From Metaphire vulgaris (taxonomy: Eukaryota; Annelida; Clitellata; Crassiclitellata; Megascolecidae): a stretch of 64,000 nucleotides of DNA. The notes beneath the pieces were generated by a model, which saw nothing but the letters and a program-made list of their open reading frames with translations, had not been told where the DNA came from and ran no database searches. The stretch covers positions 2,280,191 to 2,344,190 of the forward strand of contig CM030866.1 of the NCBI GenBank assembly GCA_018105865.1, given 5' to 3'. Shown here in pieces: positions 50,682 through 61,669 of this stretch (position 1 is the stretch's first letter; every line of letters begins with the position of its first letter). The position numbers were made by a program, and so were the translations under genes.

Positions 50682-52605
50682 TACGGGTGTTCAAAAATAA
50701 AATTTTCAAAATTATGCCTACTGGACTGATTGTCATGCTACTATCAATGTTGAATTCAGATACACTTTTTATTTCACATTTCTATGATGTCCTGAGGTCC
50801 TCAAAGGCCTTGAACGCATGAACCCCAAAACCATGGAAAAAATGCACAATGATTGGGACTAAATAGTTTTAATAACTCTCTATAATAATCATAGATATGT
50901 CATAATAGACTCATTTTGTTTGTATTCTCTTTGGGCCGCGTCCATAGAGTGAATAGCGTGCAGAGGGATTTGTGGGGCGTGGCCCCGGACGCCGACCAGA
51001 TGGAGGTGCCAAAATTGACTCGGCGACCTTCATTTTTGTTCGTCAAACATTTTTTAGGCTTGGCCTCAGGCGCCCACCACTCTCTGCGCGCCACGGCATA
51101 AAGTGGCATATGTAAAGGTTCAGCTACTCTGGTGGAATAGCCACCGGATTTTTAAAAATATATTATCTCGCTTGCAGGCGTCATGTCCTTGAATTGGCAT
51201 TTTGGGCTGGCTGGAAGTTCGGTTAAGTACCAGGACCAGGCAACAGACTCTTTGCCACATTCAAATCAATTGTGGTAGGCTCCTTTGGGCAAACAGATGC
51301 AAATCAACACAATCGAACTATGCCATCCCTGGCTGAGAAGTTAAAAATGTCTAATTTACGCAATAGAAAATAGCACAGGCAAAATTCTGAATGCCAAGAA
51401 CTTTTTTGATATGCAAGAGATAGTGGCCTAATTTTTGAGAAAAACTTGTTTAGCAGGTGCTCTTAACTTGCTAGTCAAACGTGCTAACCATTCACACGTC
51501 TGCTAATACAATTCTCTGTAGTTTAAAAATGTCCAATTTACGCAATAGAAAATACCACAGGCAAAATTCTGAATGCCAAGAACTTTTGATATACAAGAGA
51601 TAGTGGCCTAATTTTTGAAAAATCTTGATTAGCAGGTGCCCTTCACTTGCCAGTCAAACGTGCTAACCATTCACACGTCTGATAATACAATTCTCTGTAG
51701 TCAATCATTTCAGCATCATATAACATGTGATGATGAAACATGAACATTTTGCCAGCATACAAATTGCACGTCATCCATTGAGCCTGGTGAATGACTCTGG
51801 GTTTCATGAGGTGTACCCCGCGTGGAGGTGTTTCACCCAGAATGAGTAGATTGTTCTCTGCTTATTCATGATAGTCGTCACGGGGCATGGTTCCAGATTC
51901 TCTTTGTGTCCAGATATTTCTCAGCTCCTGGACAACGTGACCCTTAACTTCTCTCAGCCAGTGTTGGCATAGTTCGATTGTATTGATTTGCATCTGTTTG
52001 CCCAAAGTAGCCTACCACATATTGATTTGAATGTGGCAAAGAGTCTATTGCCTGGTCCTGGTACTTAACCGAACTTCCAGCCAGCCCAAAATGCCAATTC
52101 AAGGACATGACGCCTGCAAGCGAGATAATACATTTTTTTAAAAATCCGGTGGCTATTCCACCAGAGTAGCTGAACTTTTACATATGCCACTTTATGCCGT
52201 GGCGCGCAGAGAGTGGTGGGCGCCCGAGGCCAAGCCTAAAAAATGTTTGACGAGCAAAAAAATGAAGGTCGCCGAGTCAATTTTGGCACCTCCATCTGGT
52301 CGGCGTCCGGGCCACGCCCCACAAATCCCTCTCTGCACGCTACTCACTCTATGGACACGGCCCAAAGAGAATACAAACAAAATGAGTCTATTATGACATA
52401 TCTATGATTATTTTAGAGAGTTATGAATATTTAGTCCCAATCATTGTGCATTTTTCCATGGTTTGGGGGTTCATGCGTTCAAGGCCTTTGAAGGACATCA
52501 TAGAAATGTGAAATAAAAAGTGTATCTGAATTCAACATTGATAGTAGCATGACAATCCGTCCAGTTGGCATAACGTTTTGAAAATTTTATTTTTTGAAAC
52601 GATTA
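50682..52605. mobile_element. Element E copy 9 (intact right arm, two core units, ~1.92 kb)
   Basis: The right arm retains the block from TTCCAGCCAGCCC to GGTGGCTATTCCACCAG that copies 1-8 lack. Only two core units are present. Private marks shared with copies 10 and 11 include GAATAGCGTGCAG, GGGCTGGCTGG and GGGCCGCGTCC. The left terminus reads TACGGGTGTTC and the right one GAAACGATTA. Confidence 0.9.
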
Positions 52606-54218
52606 CCTACGTTTATAATAGCGATTGATATCGATGTAGTGAAGAATGCTAAAGACAGTGGCTCAATATAGTGATTGAGATCGATCTCTAACAGGACGAA
52701 ATAAGTTTTTAAAAATGCGCTTGTATTTCCACAAATCCTGTGTATTATTAGCATTATGGGCTAACGAGGGTTGTCTTGGATGAGCCGTTTTAAATGCAGA
52801 AGGTGATGGCCCATGTTTGCAATAGCGATTGATATCAATGTAGTAATGGATGCTAAAGATAGTGGCTGAATATGGTGCTTGAATTCGATCTATAACAGGA
52901 CGAAATAACTTTCAAACGCGCGGTTGATGTACACAATATACTGTGCATTATTAGCATTATGGAACAACGGCGGTTGTCATGCTGGATGCGCTATCAATAC
53001 AGAACACGATGGCCTACGTTTATAATAGCGATTGATATCGATGTAGAGAAGAATGCTAAACATAGTGGCTCAATACGGAGCCTGAAATCGATCTCTAGCA
53101 GGGCGAAATAAGTTTCAAACCTGCCGTTGAATTTTCACAAATCCTGTGTATTAATAGCATTATGCAATAACGAGGGTTGTCATGGATGAGCAGTTTTAAT
53201 ACCCGGCTCTTCCTCGATCGCCCTACTAGCCATTCCGTTAGATATTCGCCAGGTCTTTCATTTGGTCGATGTCCCTCGTTCTCGTACAGTCAATGGCGTT
53301 AGGTGTAGTATTATGAAATGGCTGTGAGTACTCTATTTCGTACGCTGTAGATAGAAATGGAGAACGATATAATTGATTCTTCTTGCAAAAGTTTAAGCAG
53401 TGAAGAAGGAACAAGAGGAAAATGTAGATTTTGTCGGAGAATTTCTTCAAATCGATAAGATATTTACATATCTAGGCCCTATACGCCCTCTATTCAACAG
53501 GCGTTCAATTGCCTTCTGTCACGCAGCGAATTCATGATAAAGCTTGTATTCGATATCTATAAAACCTGTTGTAGGCCTATAATGAACCAGATATCTTAAA
53601 TGCAGAAGGTGATGGCCCATGTTTGCAATAGCGATTGATATCAATGTAGTAATGGATGCTAAAGATAGTGGCTGAATATGGTGCTTGAATTCGATCTATA
53701 ACATGACGAAATAACTTTCAAATGTGCGGTTGATTTCCACATATACTGTGCATTATTAGCATTATGGAACAACGGCGGTTGTCATGCTGGATGCGCTATC
53801 AATACAGAAGACGATGACCTACGTTTATAATAGCGATTGATATCGATGTAGTGAAGAATGCTAAAGACAGTGGCTCAATATAGTGATTGAGATCGATCTC
53901 TAACAGGACGAAATAAGTTTTTAAAAATGCGCTTGTATTTCCACAAATCCTGTGTATTATTAGCATTATGGGCTAACCAGGGTTGTCTTGGATGAGCCGT
54001 TTTAAATGCAGAAGGTGATGGCCCATGTTTGCAATAGCGATTGATATCAATGTAGTAATGGATGCTAAAGATAGTGGCTGAATATGGTGCTTGAATTCGA
54101 TCTATAACAGGACGAAATAACTTTCAAACGCGCGGTTGATGTACACAATATACTGTGCATTATTAGCATTATGGAACAACGGCGGTTGTCATGCTGGATG
54201 GCTATCAACAGAAGACGG

Positions 54219-54339
54219 CGGTTGTCGATAATTTCTGCTTTCAAAAGATGATACGCGCTCAATCTCAATAAATGAAGTAGCTATGGCCAAAGGTGGGTCA
54301 TTCATGCCGGGTCATTTTAAAAAGGGCAAGTGGGCAGGA
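54219..54339. mobile_element. Insert F copy 2 (partial, mosaic)
   Basis: The A-rich start and part of the interior are missing or replaced by satellite phrases (GACGGCGGTTGTCGATAATTTC). From AAAGGTGGGTCATTCATGCC onwards it matches copy 1. Confidence 0.75.
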
Positions 54340-56360
54340 TAATAGCGATTGATATCGATGTAGTGAAGAATGCTAAACATAGTGGCTCAATACGGAGCCT
54401 GAAATCGATCTCTAGGAGGACGAAATAAGTTTTCAAACTGCCGTTGAATTTTCACAAATCCTGTGTATTAATAGCATTATGCAATAACGAGGGTTGTCAT
54501 GGATGAGCAGTTTTAATACCCGGCTCTTCCTCGATCGCCCTACTAGCCATTCCGTTAGATATTCGCCAGGTCTTTCATTTGGTCGATGTCCCTCGTTCTC
54601 GTACAGTCAATGGCGTTAGGGTGTAGTATTATGAAATGGCTGGGAGTACTCTATTTCGTACCCTGTAGATAGAAATGGAGAACGATATAATTGATTCTTC
54701 TTGCAAAGGTTTAAGCAGTGAAGAAGGAACAAGAGGAAAATGTAGATTTTGTCGGAGAATTTCTTCAAATCGATAAGATATTTACATATCTAGGCCCTAT
54801 ACGCCCTCTATTCAACAGGCGTTCAATTGCCTTCTGTCACACAGCGAATTCATGATAAAGCTTGTATTCGATATCTATAAAACCTGTTGTAGGCCTATAA
54901 TGAACCAGATATCTTAAATGCAGAAGGTGATGGCCCATGTTTGCATTAGCGATTGATATCAATGTAGTAATGGATGCTAAAGATAGTGGCTGAATATGGT
55001 GCTTGAATTCGATCTATAACAGGACGAAATAACTTTCAAACGCGCGGTTGATGTACACAATATACTGTGCATTATTAGCATTATGGAACAACGGCGGTTG
55101 TCATGCTGGATGCGCTATCAATACAGAAGACGATGGCCTACGTTTATAATAGCGATTGATATCGATGTAGAGAAGAATGCTAAACATAGTGGCTCAATAC
55201 GGAGCCTGAAATCGATCTCTAGCAGGGCGAAATAAGTTTCAAAACTGCCGTTGAATTTTCACAAATCCTGTGTATTAATAGCATTATGCAATAACGAGGG
55301 TTGTCATGGATGAGCAGTTTTAATACCCGGCTCTTCCCTCGATCGCCCTACTAGCCATTCCGTTAGATATTCGCCAGGTCTTTCATTTGGTCGATGTCCC
55401 GTTCGTTCTCGTACAGTCAATGGCGTTAGGGTGTAGTATTATGAAATGGCTGTGAGTACTCTATTTCGAACGCTGTAGATAGAAATGGAGAACGATATAA
55501 TTGATTCTTCTTGCAAAGGTTTAAGCAGTGAAGAAGGAACAAGAGGAAAATGTAGATTTTGTCGGAGAATTTCTTCAAATCGATAAAATATTTACCTATC
55601 TAGGCCCTATACGCCCTTTATTCAACAGGCGTTCAATTGCCTTCTGTCACACAGCGAATTCATGATAAAGCTTGTATTCGATATCTATAAAACCTGTTGT
55701 AGGCCTATAATGAACCAGATATCTTAAATGCAGATGGTGATGGCCCATGTTTGCAATAGCGATTGATATCAATGTAGTAATGGATGCTAAAGATAGTGGC
55801 TGAATATGGTGCTTGAATTCGATCTATAACAGGACGAAATAACTTTCAAATGTGCGGTTGATTTCACATATACTGTGCATTATTAGCATTATGGAACAAC
55901 GGCGGTTGTCATGCTGGATGCGCTATCAATACAGAAGACGATGACCTACGTTTATAATAGCGATTGATATCGATGTAGTGAAGAATGCTAAAGACAGTGG
56001 CTCAATATAGTGATTGAGATCGATCTCTAACAGGACGAAATAAGTTTTTAAAAATGCGCTTGTATTTCCACAAATCCTGTGTATTATTAGCATTATGGGC
56101 TAACCAGGGTTGTCTTGGATGAGCCGTTTTAAATGCAGAAGGTGATGGCCCATGTTTGCAATAGCGATCGATATCAATGTAGTAATGGATGCTAAAGATA
56201 GTGGCTGAATATGGTGCTTGAATTCGATCTATAACAGGAAGAAATAACTTTCAAACGCGCGGTTGATGTACACAATATACTGTGCATTATTAGCATTATG
56301 GAACAACGGCGGTTGTCATGCTGGATGCGCTATCAATACAGAAGACGATGACCTACGTTT

Positions 56361-58282
56361 TAGGGGTGTTCAAAAAATAAAATTTTCAAAAAGTTATGCC
56401 TACTGGACTGATTGTCATGCTACTATCAATGTTGAATTCAGATACACTTTTTATTTCACATTTCTATGATGTCCTGAGGTCCCTCAAAGGCTTTGAACGC
56501 ATGAACCCCAAAAACATGGAAAAAATGCACAATGATTGGGACTAAATACTTCATAACTTCTATAATAATCATAGATATGTCAATAGACTCATTTTGTTTG
56601 TATTCTCTTTGGGCCGCGTCCATAGAGTGAATAGCGTGCAGAGGGGATTTGTGGGGCGTGGCCCCGGACGCCGACCAGATGGAGGTGCCAAAATTGACTC
56701 GGCGACCTTCATTTTTTGTTCGTCAAACATTTTTTAGGCTTGGCCTCGGGCGCCCACCACTCTCTGCGCGCCACGGCATAAAGTGGCATATGTAAAGGTT
56801 CAGCTACTCTGGTGGAATAGCCACCGGATTTTTAAAAAAATATATTATCTCGCTTGCAGGCGTCATGTCCTTGAATTGGCATTTTGGGCTGGCTGGAAGT
56901 TCGGTTTACCAGGACCAGGCAATAGACTCTTTGCCACATTCAAATCAATATGTGTAGGCTCCTTTGGGCAAACAGATGCAAATCAACACAATCGAACTAT
57001 GCCATCCCTGGCTGAGAAGTTAAAAATGTCTAATTTACGCAATAGAAAATAGCACAGGCAAAATTCTGAATGCCAAGAACTTTTGATATGCAAGAGATAG
57101 TGGCCTAATTTTTTTGAAAAACTTGTTTAGCAGGTGCTCTTAACTTGCTAGTCAAACGTGCTAACCATTCACGTCTGCTAATACAATTCTCTGTAGTTTA
57201 AAAATGTCCAATTTACGCAATAGAAAATACCACAGGCAAAATTCTGAATGCCAAGAACTTTTGATATACAAGAGATAGTGGCCTAATTTTTGAAAAATCT
57301 TGATTAGCAGGTGCCCTTCACTTGCCAGTCAAACGTGCTAACCATTCACACGTCTGATAATACAATTCTCTGTAGTCAATCATTTCAGCATCATATAACA
57401 TGTGATGATGAAACATGAACATTTTGCCAGCATACAAATTGCACGTCATCCATTGAGCCTGGTGAATGACTCTGGGTTTCATGAGGTGTACCCGCGTGGA
57501 GGTGTTTCACCCAGAATGAGTAGATTGTTCTCTGCTTATTCATGATAGTCGTCACGGGGCATGGTTCCAGATTCTCTTTGTGTCCAGATATTTCTCAGCT
57601 CCTGGACAACGTGACCCTTAACTTCTCTCAGCCAGTGTTGGCATAGTTCGATTGTATTGATTTGCATCTGTTTGCCCAAAGTAGCCTACCACATATTGAT
57701 TTGAATGTGGCAAAGAGTCTATTGCCTGGTCCTGGTATAACCGAACTTCCAGCCAGCCCAAAATGCCAATTCAAGGACATGACGCCTGCAAGCGAGATAA
57801 TACATTTTTTAAAAATCCGGTGGCTATTCCACCAGAAGCTGAAAATTTTACATATGCCATTTTTATGCCGTGGCGCGCAGAGAGTGGTGGGTTATCGAGG
57901 CCAAGCCAAAAAAATGTTTGACGAGCAAAAATGAAGGTCGCCGAGTCAATTTGGCACCTCCATCTGGTCGGCGTCCGGGGCCATATCACAAAACCCCTCT
58001 GCACGCTACTCACTCTATGGACACGGCCCAAAGAGAATACAAACAAAATGAGTCTATTATGACATATCTATGATTATTTTAGAGAGTTATGAAATATTTA
58101 GTCCCAATCATTGTGCATTTTTCCATGGTTTGGGGTTCATGCGTTCAAGGCCTTTGAGGGACCTCAGGACATCATAGAAATGTGAAATAAAAAGTGTATC
58201 TGAATTCAACATTGATAGTAGCATGACAATGTCCAGTAGGCATAACGTTTTGAAAATTTTATTTTTTTTTTTGAACCGATTA
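56361..58282. mobile_element. Element E copy 10 (intact right arm, two core units)
   Basis: Same subtype as copy 9. Local disturbances near 57893 (GGTGGGTTATCGAGG) and 57983 (GGCCATATCACAAAACC) replace GC-rich E sequence. A T-run lies before the right end GAACCGATTA. Confidence 0.9.
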
Positions 58283-59914
58283 CCTACGTTTATAATAGCG
58301 ATTGATATCGATGTAGTGAAGAATGCTAAAGACAGTGGCTCAATATAGTGATTGAGATCGATCTCTAACAGGACGAAATAAGTTTTTAAAAATGCGCTTG
58401 TATTTCCACAAATCCTGTGTATTATTAGCATTATGGGCTAACGAGGGTTGTCTTGGATGAGCCGTTTTAAATGCAGAAGGTGATGGCCCATGTTTGCAAT
58501 AGCGATTGATATCAATGTAGTAATGGATGCTAAAGATAGTGGCTGAATATGGTGCTTGAATTCGATCTATAACAGGACGAAATAACTTTCAAACGCGCGG
58601 TTGATGTACACAATATACTGTGCATTATTAGCATTATGGAACAACGGCGGTTGTCATGCTGGATGCGCTATCAATACAGAACACGATGGCCTACGTTTAT
58701 AATAGCGATTGATATCGAAATAGAGAAGAATGCTAAACATAGTGGCTCAATACGGAGCCTGAAATCGATCTCTAGCAGGGCGAAATAAGTTTCAAACCTG
58801 CCGTTGAATTTTCACAAATCCTGTGTATTAATAGCATTATGCAATAACGAGGGTTGTCATGGATGAGCAGTTTTAATACCCGGCTCTTCCCTCGATCGCC
58901 CTACTAGCCATTCCGTTAGATATTCGCCAGGTCTTTCATTTGGTCGATGTCCCTCGTTCTCGTACAGTCAATGGCGTTAGGGTGTAGTATTATGAAATGG
59001 CTGTGAGTACTCTATTTCGTACGCTGTAGATAGAAATGGAGAACGATATAATTGATTCTTCTTGCAAAAGTTTAAGCAGTGAAGAAGGAACAAGAGGAAA
59101 ATGTAGATTTTGTCGGAGAATTTCTTCAAATCGATAAGATATTTACATATCTAGGCCCTATACGCCCTCTATTCAACAGGCGTTCAATTGCCTTCTGTCA
59201 CGCAGCGAATTCATGATAAAGCTTGTATTCGATATCTATAAAACCTGTTGTAGGCCTATAATGAACCAGATATCTTAAATGCAGAAGGTGATGGCCCATG
59301 TTTGCAATAGCGATTGATATCAATGTAGTAATGGATGCTAAAGATAGTGGCTGAATATGGTGCTTGAATTCGATCTATAACATGACGAAATAACTTTCAA
59401 ATGTGCGGTTGATTTCCACATATACTGTGCATTATTAGCATTATGGAACAACGGCGGTTGTCATGCTGGATGCGCTATCAATACAGAAGACGATGACCTA
59501 CGTTTATAATAGCGATTGATATCGATGTAGTGAAGAATGCTAAAGACAGTGGCTCAATATAGTGACTGAGATCGATCTCTAACAGGACGAAATAAGTTTT
59601 TAAAAATGCGCTTGTATTTCCACAAATCCTGTGTATTATTAGCATTATGGGCTAACCAGGGTTGTCTTGGATGAGCCCCTTTTAAATGCAGAAGGTGATG
59701 GCCCATGTTTGCAATAGCGATCGATATCAATGTAGTAATGGATGCTAAAGATAGTGGCTGAATATGGTGCTTGAATTCGATCTATAACAGGACGAAATAA
59801 CTTTCAAACGCGCGGTTGATGTACACAATATACTGTGCATTATTAGCATTATGGAACAACGGCGGTTGTCATGCTGGATGCGCTATCAATACAGAAGACG
59901 ATGGCCTACGTTTA

Positions 59915-60112
59915 GAATAAATAAGTAAAGTAAAGTAAAAATCTCGATAATTTCTGCAGGACGCGCTTTCAAAAGATGCACCGAAGTAGCTCCTTATTCC
60001 TACGCGCTCAATCTCAAATGAAGTTTTATAGCCAAAGGTGGGTCATTCATGCCGGGTCATTTAATAAAAGGGCATGTCCTCGTTCTCGTACAGTCAATGG
60101 GTTAGGGTGGGA
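59915..60112. mobile_element. Insert F copy 3, with a D-module patch
   Basis: Same left junction as copy 1. Near 60072-60110 the end is replaced by CATGTCCTCGTTCTCGTACA and GTCAATGGGTTAGGG, which are D-module phrases. It therefore appears longer (198 bp). Confidence 0.75.
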
Positions 60113-60922
60113 TAATAGCGATTGATATCGATGTAGTGAAGAATGCTAAATTGATAGTGGCTCAATACGGAGCCTGAAATCGATCTCTAGGAGGACGAAA
60201 TAAGTTTCAAAACTGCCGTTGAATTTTCACAAATCCTGTGTATTAATAGCATTATGCAATAACGAGGGTTGTCATGGATGAGCAGTTTTAATACCCGGCT
60301 CTTCCCTCGATCGCCCTACTAGCCATTCCGTTAGATATTCGCCAGGTCTTTCATTTGGTCGATGTCCCTCGTTCTCGTACAGTCAATGGCGTTAGGGTGT
60401 AGTATTATGAAATGGCTGGGAGTACTCTATTTCGTACCCTGTACATAGAAATGGAGAACGATATAATTGATTCTTCTTGCAAAGGTTTAAGCAGTGAAGA
60501 AGGAACAAGAGGAAAATGTAGATTTTGTCGGAGAATTTCTTCAAATCGATAAGATATTTACATATCTAGGCCCTATACGCCCTCTATTCAACAGGCGTTC
60601 AATTGCCTTCTGTCACACAGCGAATTCATGATAAAGCTTGTATTCGATATCTATAAAACCTGTTGTAGGCCTATAATGAACCAGATATCTTAAATGCAGA
60701 AGGTGATGGCCCATGTTTGCAATAGCGATTGATATCAATGTAGTAATGGATGCTAAAGATAGTGGCTGAATATGGTGCTTGAATTCGATCTATAACAGGA
60801 CGAAATAACTTTCAAACGCGCGGTTGATGTACACAATATACTGTGCATTATTAGCATTATGGAACAACGGCGGTTGTCATGCTGGATGCGCTATCAATAC
60901 AGAAGACGATGGCCTACGTTTA

Positions 60923-61091
60923 GAATAAAGTAAGTAAAGTAAAGTAAAATCTCGATAATTTCTGAAGCGCTTTCAAAAGATGCACCGAAGTAGCTCCTTA
61001 TTCCTACGCGCTCAATCTCAAATGAAGTAGCTATAGCCAAAGGTGGGTCATTCATGCCGGGTCATTTAATAAAAAGGGCAAGTGGGCAGGA
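60923..61091. mobile_element. Insert F copy 4 (169 bp)
   Basis: Nearly identical to copy 1, in the next m4 monomer 1.0 kb downstream of copy 3. Confidence 0.8.
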
Positions 61092-61669
61092 TAATAGCGA
61101 TTGATATCGATGTAGTGAAGAATGCTAAACATAGTGGCTCAATACGGAGCCTGAAATCGATCTCTAGCAGGACGAAATAAGTTTCAAAACTGCCGTTGAA
61201 TTTTCACAAATCCTGTGTATTAATAGCATTATGCAATAACGAGGGTTGTCATGGATGAGCAGTTTTAATACCCGGCTCTTCCCTCGATCGCCCTACTAGC
61301 CATTCCGTTAGATATTCGCCAGGTCTTTCATTTGGTCGATGTCCCTCGTTCTCGTACAGTCAATGGCGTTAGTGTGTAATATTATGAAATGGCTGGGAGT
61401 ACTCTATTTCGAACCCTGTAGATAGAAATGGAGAATGATATAGTTGATTATTCTTGCAAACGTTTAAGCAGTGAAGAAGGAACAAGAGGAAAATGTAGAT
61501 TTTGTCGGAGAATTTCTTCAAATCGATAAGATATTTACCTATCTAGGCCCTATACGCCCTTTATTCAACAGGCGTTCAATTGCCTTCTGTCACACAGCGA
61601 ATTCATGATAAAGCTTGTATTCGATATCTATAAAACCTGTTGTAGGCCTATAATGAACCAGATATCTTA

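Larger units (their letters stand above)
50047..55726 (+). repeat. Domain IV HOR 1: m1-m2-m3-b[E]-m3-m4-D-m1-m2-m3-m4[F]-D-m3-m4-D (5.68 kb)
   Basis: Here E follows an m3 monomer instead of m1. It is of the intact-arm, two-core-unit subtype. The F insert is partial and mosaic. Confidence 0.88.
55727..61669 (+). repeat. Domain IV HOR 2, with two F inserts (5.94 kb)
   Basis: Same plan as HOR 1, but both m4 monomers of the second half carry F (59915 and 60923). This adds most of the extra length. Confidence 0.88.
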
